Source: Planctomycetota bacterium
Lineage (GTDB): Bacteria > Planctomycetota > B15-G4 > JADJEK01
Assembly (NCBI GenBank): GCA_016213895.1
Contig: JACQZJ010000072.1
Location: 21,064 to 56,906 of the forward strand
Reading direction: 5' to 3'
DNA: 35,843 nucleotides
The translations under genes were made by a program, and so were the position numbers. The notes under the pieces are model-generated. The model made no database searches. It had not been told where the DNA came from and saw nothing but the letters and a program-made list of their open reading frames with translations. Below are positions 1-7,267 of the stretch, piece after piece (the first letter of the stretch is position 1; every line of letters starts with the position of its first letter).

Positions 1-354
1 GGCAACGTCTCCGAGAACGTGGTGGGCACGCGCGGCCGCGCCGATCCGTCCGGCTCGATCTCCGTCTTCGGCGAGAGCTGGTGGCGCTACGAGGGGCAGT
101 CTCCCAACCCGTACGTCCAGGAGCACGTCGACCTGATCGCTTCGATTCGCGCCGGCACGCCCTTGAACGAGGGCAAGACCATCGCCGACAGCACGCTCAC
201 CGCCATCATGGGCCGCATGTCGGCCTACACCGGCAAGGAAGTCACCTGGGAACAGGCGCTCGAGTCCAAGCTCGACCTCACGCCGCCGCACTACGAGCTG
301 AAGGAGCTGCCCGTCGCCGAGGTGGCGATGCCGGGGCGCACCGAGCTGATCTGA
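1..354 (+). CDS. Gfo/Idh/MocA family oxidoreductase, C-terminal fragment
   Basis: The frame is open from the first base of the window, so the gene begins upstream; 117 residues and a TGA stop are visible. The piece matches the C-terminal end of Gfo/Idh/MocA NAD(P)-dependent oxidoreductases of the planctomycete type: a segment reading NPYVQEHVDLIASIRAG, then a helix with the IADSTLTAIMGRMSAYTG pattern, then a charged tail with paired prolines. These enzymes oxidise or isomerise sugars, inositols or related polyols through an N-terminal Rossmann fold, which is outside the window, so substrate and catalytic Lys/His cannot be judged. The short hairpin 9 bases past the stop may end its transcript. 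The family is quite sure; the substrate is unknown. Confidence 0.85.
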   Translation, partial: GNVSENVVGTRGRADPSGSISVFGESWWRYEGQSPNPYVQEHVDLIASIRAGTPLNEGKTIADSTLTAIMGRMSAYTGKEVTWEQALESKLDLTPPHYELKELPVAEVAMPGRTELI

Positions 355-362
355 GCCTCTCC

Positions 363-380
363 GCGCCCGTCCGCGGGCGC
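363..380 (+). terminator. Hairpin after the oxidoreductase, possible terminator
   Basis: A perfect 7-bp stem (GCGCCCG / CGGGCGC) with loop TCCG lies 9 bases after the stop of the first gene. No T-tract follows, so it is at best a non-canonical terminator or a 3'-end stabilising hairpin. Confidence 0.35.
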
Positions 381-743
381 TCGGAAGATCCCGCTGGCCG
401 GGACCTCGCGCATGATCGCCGGCGGGCGCAGTCCTCGAGGAGCTTCCGGCCGAGGCCAAGCGTCCCGCGCGGCATCCGTGCGGCGGCGCCACCGTGCCGT
501 CGCGGCCGTTGCCGGAGGAGCCGTCCACGAGCGTGCCGGTCGCCTCGCGGCTGGCCTCGCGCGCTTCCAGGGGGGCGTCGCGGGTGGCGGCGAAAGCCTC
601 CGCATGCTGATGCTCCTCGCCGGTGAAGAAGTACGCCGCCGCCGCGACCGGCGCGCACCCTGACACAAGCGGCGCGCACAGCGCTGAACGCGCCGGCCGT
701 TCCGGGGCACGCAGGGTCCGTCGCACCGAAGAGCGGGTTCACC
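381..743. other. Intergenic stretch without a supported gene
   Basis: Several frames are open here on both strands, as expected from the high GC content, but none has a start with a ribosome binding site, a recognisable motif or natural composition. One minus-strand frame around 480-665 reads in a somewhat protein-like way (FFTGEEHQHAEAF and onwards) and could be an old gene remnant. I could not assign it. Confidence 0.4.
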
Positions 744-772
744 TTGACGCAGAGAGAGAGAGAGAGTACATT
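744..772 (+). promoter_or_regulatory. Sigma-70 type promoter with an (AG)8 repeat as spacer
   Basis: The -35 hexamer TTGACG (744-749, 5 of 6 consensus bases) is separated by exactly 17 bases from the -10 hexamer TACATT (767-772, 4 of 6). The spacer is one C followed by eight AG dinucleotides. Transcription would start near 779, leaving about 27 bases before an ATG at 806 that has GGAG 6 bases upstream. One unit gained or lost by slippage would give 19 or 15 bp spacing and should weaken the promoter sharply. Slipped-repeat promoter spacers are known, for example the TA tract at the Haemophilus influenzae hif locus. That this one varies is inference. Confidence 0.6.
751..766. repeat. Dinucleotide microsatellite (AG)8
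   Basis: Eight uninterrupted AG units. No other dinucleotide tract of this length was noticed in the window, and it falls precisely between the two promoter hexamers of the following cassette. Confidence 0.95.
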
Positions 773-805
773 CCTGTCTCGCGGGAACCAGAATCGGAGA
801 AACCC

Positions 806-2628
806 ATGGAGATTCGAGAGGTCTTCTGACCCTGGTCGTCCTCACGACGCTGGCGCTCTTCGCTCGGGCTGACGACGGCGACATTGAGTGTCCGCTGGGC
901 GCGGACCTGCTCGAGACGAACGGGACCATCCACCTCGCCGTACCACAGGACTTCTTCGCCCCAGGATCAGCCGCGTATACTGGCGACGTCCCGGCAACTG
1001 GCGACCTGGTCAACACCGCCGGTCCTTACGAGCTTGGGACGACGAGCCTGATCGTGCAGCGCAACACCCTGGTCTCGCTCCCTCTGCCGCAGGGCCAGCC
1101 CGCGCACGTCGTGACGACCGTGTCCGACTTCGCCTTGTCCGGGACGCAGCGGATCACGGTGCTCGTCAACGGCGTCCCTCAGGAGTGGGCTGTGTCCGCC
1201 ACGCTCTCGTCTCGAACGACGGCCTACGGCTCGTACGACCTGACCAGGACGAGCCTCTCGTCCGGCACCTTCACCGCGAACATCGAGCTGCCTGTTACCC
1301 TGATCTTTCGCCGAGGCGGCCAGGCGAAGACCCTGGACCTGGGCGTCGTGCCGCTCCTCACGTCCAGCGGCACGTGGACGACCATCGCCACGTCGCCTAC
1401 CGCGGCGCTCGCCGCGTCCAAGCTGCAGCTCGGGGTTGCACTCACGGGCACGCTCACCTCGACGGCGCTCGACCTGTCCATCTCCCCGGCACATGTGGAT
1501 CCGAATCGGCCGGGGCCCACGTACGTCGATCCGACGGCGGCCGTCGATCCCGGGGTGGGGAGCCTCGGACGCTACTGCTCGATCGGCGCCGGAGCGAGCA
1601 TCGCCGCAGGCGCCGTGATCGGACCGCACGCGGTGATCGGCCCGAGCGCGCACATCGGCGTCGACGCGGTCATCGGCGATCGCGCGTCCATCGGCACGCG
1701 CGTCGTCGTGGGCGACGGATCGGCCCTGAGCTCCTTCGTGGTCGTCGCCTCCGGCTGTACCATCGGAGCCGCTGCCGTTCTTGGCACCGGCGCGAACCTC
1801 GGAACAGCCACCCAGGTCGGTGACGGCGCCTCGATCCTGGGTGACTCGGTGCTCGAGGGCGGCTGCACGCTCGGCAACAACGCGCGCCTCGGCCGGCAGG
1901 TGCGCGCCCGGGCGGGCGCGACCGTCGGTGCGGGCGTGGAGATCGCCTCGGGCGCGACCGTTCCGGCGTCGCCGGCGCAGCTCACGGACATCGTCCGCTG
2001 CATCTTGGACGACGGCTCCGAGGAGTACCGGTCGCTGCCAACCTCGAGCTGGCCTCCGGAGACTCCCCCGGCCGTCATTCAGCAGGGCTCATCGCCCAGT
2101 GTCGCGGGCTCTCTTGCCGCTCCGCCCATCATGGCCGAGCATGGCCCTATGGATCCCGGAGATCCGCCGGCGGGCTACGAAGACCTCGCGGATCACATCG
2201 GAAAGGACATCGCACCTCCGGGAAATGGCGGGACGGGCCAGCCTTGCGGCGACGACTATCGGTGCGGTTGGTACGCGGAGCAGCTTCGCATCAAGCTCGA
2301 AAGCAAGGGCTACGACACGACGTTCACGGTCTGGGATAGGCTGAATCCGGACTGGAAACAGGGGAGCTCAGCGCCAAAGTGGCTCCGATCCCACTGTCTG
2401 ACGGACATCCACTGGCCAGGTGGGAACATGGTGTTTATCGAAGCCCAATTTATCGAGGGGCACGGAATCAACGCGCGCACGAAAGAGCTCGACGGCAACA
2501 ACGATCACAAGATCGCAGCTTTCGTCGGCACTCTTCCCGACGCGACGAGTGACGGCAACAACCGCATCGCAGTCTTCGAGAGCCGGGCCGAAGCAGCAGC
2601 AGCCGGTGCTGTATGCAATGGCAACTGA
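806..2628 (+). CDS. Secreted left-handed beta-helix protein with a Cys/His C-terminal domain; 5' end out of frame
   Basis: The long frame is open from 748 to 2628 but has no ATG, GTG or TTG before GTG 1054. From about 826 it encodes a hydrophobic stretch (LTLVVLTTLALFARA, then DD) that looks like a signal peptide. The only well-placed start, ATG 806 with GGAG upstream, is in another frame and stops after seven codons at 827. So either one base is missing near 809-828, or CTG 826 (GAGAGG at 816-821) initiates, or the gene is off or broken. Domains: an N-terminal beta-rich part; about 145 residues of hexapeptide repeats (roughly 1528-1970, many IG and VG turns); a Pro-rich linker; and a C-terminal domain of about 120 residues with CGWYAEQL (Cys codon 2263) and DIHWPGGN (His codon 2410). 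The latter recalls the Cys...His order of transglutaminase-like or papain-like folds. That comparison is tentative. The first lipoprotein gene overlaps its end by 16 bases. Confidence 0.6.
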
Positions 2629-3173
2629 CGACCGGGCTGAGTTGGTCTCACCCGCTCATCCTGCTGGCGTTGGGCGCCCTCTTGGGCTGCTCCGGGGAGA
2701 TGCGCGACCCGTACGAGCCCTACCCGCCAGACAGCTGGGAGCGGCGCCTGCCACCCGCGCTACAAGTGGAGCCCATGGAGCGGCTGGCGCACGACCGGTT
2801 TGGAGTGGTCCCGGATGCCTATCAACCGGAGGCCCAGGCGCTTCTCGCCGCGAACAACCATGTCCTGCTATCCAACGAGCAGGCCGCGCGGTACGGTCTT
2901 CCCGCGCCGACGGGTCCCGGCGCTGACGGTCTGGTTGTCTTGCTGCGTGGCTTGGAGTACGAGCGCGACGAATCGGGTCTAGGCAAGGCAGACGGATTCC
3001 ATGTGTATTGGAGGGACGGGATCGTATCGGTGGAGCACTCGACGATCCGAACGCGTGAGACGCCACAGCGACGCCGCGCGATCGTCGCGATTCTACCGTG
3101 GGCGCCGCGAGACACGTACGCGGTCCCGCTGAGCGTGTTTTGTGATAGAGTCAAGTGGCCGTGGTTCCCGTAG
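2613..3173 (+). CDS. Lipoprotein, first tandem paralogue
   Basis: Hypothetical lipoprotein of 186 residues. The N-terminus has a hydrophobic segment ending in the lipobox LLGC (Cys 26) followed by Ser, suggesting lipid anchoring in the envelope. The mature part shares with the next gene the blocks RDPYEPYPPDSWER, VVPDAYQPEAQALLAA, RYGL-x-APTGPGA, LLRGLE and VYW-x-DG. No catalytic motif is seen and I do not recognise the family. The ATG lies within the last codons of the beta-helix gene (16-base overlap), which implies co-transcription and translational coupling. A small envelope lipoprotein coupled to a secreted protein, in two diverged copies, fits an immunity or inhibitor role, but nothing in the sequence proves that. 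Confidence 0.75.
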   Translation: MQWQLTTGLSWSHPLILLALGALLGCSGEMRDPYEPYPPDSWERRLPPALQVEPMERLAHDRFGVVPDAYQPEAQALLAANNHVLLSNEQAARYGLPAPTGPGADGLVVLLRGLEYERDESGLGKADGFHVYWRDGIVSVEHSTIRTRETPQRRRAIVAILPWAPRDTYAVPLSVFCDRVKWPWFP

Positions 3174-3737
3174 ACGAAGTTGGTCTCGGAGGCGTCAATG
3201 GCGCGGCTGGTCGCTTGCACTCGCGTACTCCTGATGCTGGCGGTGGGCGCCCTCTCGGGCTGCTCCGGCGAAGGACGTGACCCGTACGAGCCGTACCCGC
3301 CGGATAGCTGGGAGCGGGCCCTGCCGACAGGTTCGGGGAAGGGCATGGAGAGGCTCGCGGACGAGCGGTTCCGAGTCGTCCCGGACGCGTATCAGCCGGA
3401 AGCGCAGGCCCTGCTTGCCGCGAAGTCGCATGCGCTGCTTTCCGAGGATCTCGCCAGCCGATACGGACTTGCCGCTCCGACCGGGCCCGGGGCAAAGGGC
3501 GTCGCGGTGCTTCTACGCGGCCTGGAGGCCGAGAAGGACGGATCCAAGCTAGGCTCTCCGCACGGCTTCAGCGTGTATTGGAAGGACGGGTGCGTGGATG
3601 TGGTGCACTGTGCAGATCGAATGCGATTCACGCCGAGCAGGCGCCGCGCGCTGATCGCGGTCCTCCCGTGCCTGCCAAAGGAAGTGTACACGACGGCCGA
3701 TATCGTGATCTTCGGAGGTATCAAGTTGCCGCCGTGA
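2640..3737 (+). repeat. Tandem gene duplication, unit about 538 bp
   Basis: The 10-mer AGTTGGTCTC occurs at 2640-2649 and again at 3178-3187, each time just before or within the signal-peptide region of one lipoprotein, and coding similarity follows in both copies. The spacing of 538 bp defines the duplicated unit. The 5' part, around the lipobox (GGGCGCCCTC-x-x-GGGCTGCTCCGG), is nearly identical at DNA level, while the 3' part has diverged. Confidence 0.7.
3198..3737 (+). CDS. Lipoprotein, second tandem paralogue
   Basis: A 179-residue paralogue of the preceding lipoprotein, 24 bases downstream. ATG 3198 is chosen because GGAGG sits 5 bases upstream; an upstream in-frame TTG at 3180 lacks this. 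The lipobox is LSGC with Cys 22. The first two thirds are strongly similar to the first copy, including the DPYEPYPPDSWER and VVPDAYQPEAQALLAA blocks. The C-termini differ: this copy ends in a hydrophobic IVIFGGIKLPP, the other in a Trp/Phe-rich tail. Such tail divergence would fit different partner specificity, which is speculation. Function unknown. Confidence 0.75.
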   Translation: MARLVACTRVLLMLAVGALSGCSGEGRDPYEPYPPDSWERALPTGSGKGMERLADERFRVVPDAYQPEAQALLAAKSHALLSEDLASRYGLAAPTGPGAKGVAVLLRGLEAEKDGSKLGSPHGFSVYWKDGCVDVVHCADRMRFTPSRRRALIAVLPCLPKEVYTTADIVIFGGIKLPP

Positions 3738-4087
3738 ACCTGCCACGCTCCGGATTCCAGACCGATGCCCGATGATCGCGACCGAAGCTCCGGTCACGAT
3801 GATCAGGCCTGCAATCCAGCGAGCGTAACGGATCGCGACAAACCTCCTACGAGAGGGCAGGGGTCGCTGGGAGATGTCCCGTTCCCCGTTGGAACTCCAA
3901 GGCGGCCGGGTAGTGGGCGACATTACGCGGCCACTCCCTTGCTGTCCAGGGCCATCCGGAGCGCGACGCCCAGGAAGGGCATATCCTGAGAATGACGTGA
4001 TCCGGCGGTGCGACCTCCGGGACGCACGCAGGCCTTGCCGCCGGCACGCTCAGACGCGGAGCCCCGGAACGGCTCACCGCGTCGCGG
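3738..4087. other. Intergenic region between convergent transcription units
   Basis: No convincing gene. A minus-strand frame around 3760-3870 encodes a short hydrophobic segment (IAGLIIVTGASVAIIG) after basic residues. A ribosome-binding-like AGGAGG is present there on the minus strand, but no proper start codon is well spaced from it, so a broken small membrane protein gene is possible but not claimed. Confidence 0.4.
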
Positions 4088-4102
4088 CCCCGCGCAGCGG
4101 GG
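4088..4102 (-). terminator. GC hairpin downstream of the Trm112-like gene
   Basis: A perfect 6-bp stem CCCCGC / GCGGGG with a 3-base loop lies 24 bases beyond the stop of the minus-strand gene ending at 4126. There is no T-tract. A second short inverted repeat, GTAGC / GCTAC (4110-4129), overlaps the stop codon itself. Together they could mark the 3' end of the minus-strand block. Confidence 0.35.
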
Positions 4103-4125
4103 ACTGCTCGTAGCATCCCGCCGGG

Positions 4126-4392
4126 CTACGGGCTGCCGAGAGCCCCGCCCTGGGCCAGCCAGGGCGGCGCGTTCGGGAGCCCCCGCCGCCGCGCCTCCTC
4201 GCAGAGCTTCTCCGCCGCCTGCTCGTCCAGCCGCTCCGCCTCCTCGACCAGCATGTACGGGATGCCGTCCACGATCGGGAACTTCAGGCGCGAGGTCGGG
4301 CAGAAGAAGAAGCCCTCGGCCTCGAAGTAGATGAGCGGGGCCTTCGACTCCGGGCAGGCGAGGATGTCGAGAAGCTCCGGGTCGATCGCCAT
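4126..4392 (-). CDS. Trm112 family protein
   Basis: An 88-residue protein of the Trm112/YcaR type. It begins MAIDPELLDILACP and continues with a beta-rich core containing a single CP pair, then RLKFPIVDGIPYMLVEEAERL, the signature block of the family, and a short charged helix. Eukaryotic and archaeal Trm112 activates RNA and protein methyltransferases. Bacterial homologues such as E. coli YcaR are often linked to envelope genes and their role is unclear. The first of the zinc-ligand pairs is reduced (ACPES), so metal binding is doubtful. ATG 4392 has GGAG 8 bases upstream. It is the last gene of the minus-strand block, 65 bases after the DUF1501 gene, and may be co-transcribed with it. Confidence 0.8.
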   Translation of the reverse strand: MAIDPELLDILACPESKAPLIYFEAEGFFFCPTSRLKFPIVDGIPYMLVEEAERLDEQAAEKLCEEARRRGLPNAPPWLAQGGALGSP

Positions 4393-4457
4393 GTGCGTGC
4401 TCCAGCGGCCCTTGCGCCGCGCTCCACTCTCGCCGGCCAGGCCGGCCGTGTCAACCG

Positions 4458-5495
4458 CTACGCCAGGAAGCCGAGGGGCGCGAAGGCGTTGCCGAGGATC
4501 GGCGCGGCGGGAACGCGGAACCAGCGCTCGAGGAGCGTGGCGTAGACGCTGCGGAAGTCGGTGGTGACGGCCAGAGCGCCGTCCTCGGCCGCGTCCGCGA
4601 GGCGCGGCCGCGCGCCGTGAAGGCCCCCGGCCACGCGCGCGCCCAGCACCAGCACGGGGTTGGCCGCGCCGTGCTCGGTGCCTCCGCTCGCGTTGACCGG
4701 CAGGCGCCGCCCGAACTCGGAATAGACGAAAAGGAGCACGCGCTCGAGCAGGCCGCGCTCCTTCAGGGTGGCGAAGAACGCGCAGAGCGCCTGGTCCAGC
4801 TCGCGCAGCAAGAATGCGTGGCGGCGCGCCTGGCAGGAGTGCGTGTCGAATCCGGCCATGCTCACGTGAACGGCGCGCAGCCCGGGCGCGCCGGCCAGGT
4901 GGGCCGCCGCCCTGGCCAGGCAATCTTCCGGCCGCGTGTCAGGAGGCAGGCCGAGGGCAGCGGCGCGGCGCTTCTCGCCTGCGAGGGCAAGCGGCACGCG
5001 CGTTCCTTGCATGGCGACGGCCCGCGGAGCGCCGCCCTCGTCCTCGAGGCCGTCCAGGAAGCGCCCGATCCAACCGGTCGTCGCGCGCGCTCCTGCCGGC
5101 CGCGCGCCGTGCCAGACCTCGGCGGAGAGGATGTGCGAACGTTCCGCTCCCGGGTAGCCCACGCCCTCGATGATGGCCACCATCCCCTCGTCGAAGAGCC
5201 GCTTCACCCCCGCCAGCTCGGGGTGCAGGCCGGTCCGATCGTCGAGCGCGAGCACCTCGCGGCTCGGCACGGCGAGAGCACCCCGCGCCCGGTAATACGC
5301 GTCATCCGCGTACGGCACGACCGTGTTCAGCCCGTCGTTGCCGCCGCAGAGCTCGAGCAGCACGAGGGCGCGCTCGCCGCCGCCTTGCGCGCCCGCCGCG
5401 CGCTCGCGGCCGAGCGCGGCCGGCAGGAGCGCCGCGCAGGCGGCCGCGCTCTTCAGGAACGCACGGCGCGGGATGGAGACCGGAGTCGCGACCAT
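4458..5495 (-). CDS. DUF1501 domain protein with twin-arginine signal
   Basis: 345 residues. The N-terminus has the twin-arginine motif PRRAFLK followed by an alanine-rich hydrophobic segment, so export through Tat is expected. DUF1501 hallmarks follow in order: LVLLELCGGNDGLNTVVPY, ERSHILSAEVWH, MAGFDTHSCQ, YSEFGRRLPVNASGGTEHG, and a final TTDFRSVYATLLERWF block. The family has an alkaline-phosphatase/sulfatase-like fold, is abundant in planctomycetes, and has no settled function. It is commonly paired with a DUF1800 or DUF1549/1553 partner, and none is adjacent here. At 345 residues it is shorter than many members (about 400-450). A GGAGGG lies just upstream of the ATG. Confidence 0.85.
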   Translation of the reverse strand: MVATPVSIPRRAFLKSAAACAALLPAALGRERAAGAQGGGERALVLLELCGGNDGLNTVVPYADDAYYRARGALAVPSREVLALDDRTGLHPELAGVKRLFDEGMVAIIEGVGYPGAERSHILSAEVWHGARPAGARATTGWIGRFLDGLEDEGGAPRAVAMQGTRVPLALAGEKRRAAALGLPPDTRPEDCLARAAAHLAGAPGLRAVHVSMAGFDTHSCQARRHAFLLRELDQALCAFFATLKERGLLERVLLFVYSEFGRRLPVNASGGTEHGAANPVLVLGARVAGGLHGARPRLADAAEDGALAVTTDFRSVYATLLERWFRVPAAPILGNAFAPLGFLA

Positions 5496-5592
5496 CGGCC
5501 CTCCGAGGCGGCGGGAGGGAAGACCCCGCCTCCTGCAGCCTACGCTCCGCGAGCCGGCCGCAGGAGAGGCCTTGGAGCGGCACGTGGCGTTC

Positions 5593-6687
5593 TCAGCCGC
5601 CGGCCGGCTCCTCGGTCACGGTGGGACCGGCGATCACCTGGAGCCACTCCCCCACGTGCGCGGGGCGAGACGCCTGGTCGAGGCGGTCGCGCGCATGTTG
5701 CACGCGCGCTTCCGCCCAACCGAGGGCCTCCTTCAGCTCCTGGTACTCCTGCGCGAGCAGGGCGAGCTGCGTGGCCTCCTGCTGCTCCTTGGCCACTCCT
5801 TCCGCCAGGCACGCGCGGCGGCTCTCGGCAAGCACCAGGTCGCGCTCCACGGAGAAGAGCTCCCTCTCCAGGTCGGCCCTGCGGGGATTGGGACGGGGCC
5901 AGGCTGCGCGGGCCGAAACGAACATCGTCTCGAGCGTCTTGAGTTCGGCCCTCTTCCGGTTGATCTCCGGTATGGGCTCCTTGAACTCGGCTTCCAGCGC
6001 CGTGAGCTGGCTGCGCGCTCTTTCGATACTCTCCTCGAGCGAGGCGATGTCGACCGGCGCCGACCCCGCCATGACCTCCGCCGGCTCCCGGGCGATCGCC
6101 TCGACCAGGTAGTCGCGCAGGGCGCGCTGCCCGGCGAGATCGAGATCGAGACTCTGCAGCATCGACGCCTGGTCCATCAGCGACCCCCTGACTTGGGCGA
6201 GGCGAGCCTCGGGATCGAGGGCCACGTGCTGCTCGACAAAGGACTGCAGGGCGGCGTGGGCCCTGGAGTACGCCTCCGCCGCCTCTTCGTACTCCCGGCG
6301 CGCTGCGTCGAGGTGCTCGCGCGCCAGGACGCGGTCGCTCGGCACGATGGACTTCAGGTGCGCCAGCAAGACCTCCATCCCGGCAGCCACCGCCTCCTTG
6401 TCTGCGCCGCGCAGGTCGAGGGTCAGGATCTCCCTGCCGGGCGTGGCCACGGTGAGCACCAGCACTTCATGCGGGAACACGTCGGCGGCTTGGCTCGCCA
6501 CCGGCACCATGCCCGCGCGCACCGAGCCCAGGTAGGCCGGGTCGGCAAGAAAGGCCGCGACCTCCGCGGCCGAGTAGCCCGGCTCGTTGCGCACCTGGAG
6601 CGTGACGCGCGCCACGGTCGTCTCGGCCCGGGCGAGGCCCGCGAGCAGCAGCAGCGCGATGGGCAGACAGAATGAGGACGTTCTCAT
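5593..6687 (-). CDS. Secreted coiled-coil protein, possibly Wzz/GumC-like
   Basis: 364 residues with a clear signal peptide (CLPIALLLLAGLARA, cleavage before ETT). An alpha/beta N-terminal part follows (about 25-115, with PGREILTLDLRGADKEAV), then long heptad-rich helices up to about 340, and a short C-terminal GEWLQVIAGPTVTEEPAGG. The order of a compact N-terminal domain followed by long coiled coils and a Pro-rich end recalls the periplasmic part of Wzz/GumC chain-length regulators, but the usual flanking membrane helices and the C-terminal hydrophobic anchor are absent. Function is therefore uncertain. It starts 19 bases after the coupled sigma-factor pair, with GGAGAG upstream, and is probably in the same operon. 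Confidence 0.6.
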   Translation of the reverse strand: MRTSSFCLPIALLLLAGLARAETTVARVTLQVRNEPGYSAAEVAAFLADPAYLGSVRAGMVPVASQAADVFPHEVLVLTVATPGREILTLDLRGADKEAVAAGMEVLLAHLKSIVPSDRVLAREHLDAARREYEEAAEAYSRAHAALQSFVEQHVALDPEARLAQVRGSLMDQASMLQSLDLDLAGQRALRDYLVEAIAREPAEVMAGSAPVDIASLEESIERARSQLTALEAEFKEPIPEINRKRAELKTLETMFVSARAAWPRPNPRRADLERELFSVERDLVLAESRRACLAEGVAKEQQEATQLALLAQEYQELKEALGWAEARVQHARDRLDQASRPAHVGEWLQVIAGPTVTEEPAGG

Positions 6688-6706
6688 GTGTTCTCTCCGA
6701 TCGGTT

Positions 6707-7267
6707 TCAACGGTTCAGGGAATCCAGGCGGGCCCGCGCCACGGCCGCGGCCGGGCTCTCGCCGTACTGATCGAGCAGCTCGTGGTAGCGCCGCGCGGCC
6801 TGCGCCGGGTCGATAGCCTCGAAGGCGCGGGCAGAGGCCAGCCGGAGCAGGGCCGGATCGCGGTCCAGAAGGACGAACGCCCGCAGGAAGCGGTCCTCGC
6901 CCTCCGCCGGCGGCTCGTCGCCTGCGGCCTCCGGCGCCGGCGGCCGGGGCGTGGAGCGCTGCAGAAGCGCCACCTCGGCCGCCAAGCGCTCGATGCTCGC
7001 GGAGAGCGCGGCGAGGCCTTCCCGCCCGCTCCGCGTGGGCGGGCGCGGCTTCGAGGGCGCAAGGGCCAGCCCCAGGGCCGCAACGAGGAGCAGCGCGGCG
7101 GCCGCGGCCGTCGCGATCCACTGTCCGAGACGACGCCGGCGCGCCCGGGCGAAGCAGCGCTCGAACTCCGCGAGCAGGTCCGCGCGCAGACCGGGCCGCT
7201 CGTGCGGCGGCGAAGCGGCGGCGAAGCCACGAATCTCACGCTCGAGGATGTCGTCGCGCTCGTTCAT
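6707..7267 (-). CDS. Membrane protein coupled to ECF sigma factor, putative anti-sigma factor
   Basis: 186 residues, overlapping the sigma-factor gene by the 4-base ATGA at 7264-7267, so it is translationally coupled. Residues 1-45 are a charged cytoplasmic N-terminus, 48-69 a single transmembrane helix (IATAAAAALLLVAALGLALA), and the remainder contains a coiled-coil-like segment, a Pro-rich linker and a C-terminal TPR-like helix pair (PAQAARRYHELLDQYG). Topology and position fit a membrane anti-sigma factor. The zinc-binding HxxxCxxC anti-sigma motif is not present, so this is inference from context rather than from a recognised domain. Confidence 0.6.
   Translation of the reverse strand: MNERDDILEREIRGFAAASPPHERPGLRADLLAEFERCFARARRRRLGQWIATAAAAALLLVAALGLALAPSKPRPPTRSGREGLAALSASIERLAAEVALLQRSTPRPPAPEAAGDEPPAEGEDRFLRAFVLLDRDPALLRLASARAFEAIDPAQAARRYHELLDQYGESPAAAVARARLDSLNR

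Noticed and set aside
381-743. Long open frames on both strands after the first gene
   Set aside because: Composition is dominated by Arg, Ala and Gly as in random GC-rich frames; no start with a ribosome binding site and no motif. One minus-strand frame looked faintly protein-like but has no start.
3760-3923. Possible small membrane protein on the minus strand
   Set aside because: A hydrophobic stretch is present, but the AGGAGG on that strand is not followed by a usable start codon and the C-terminus is not family-like.
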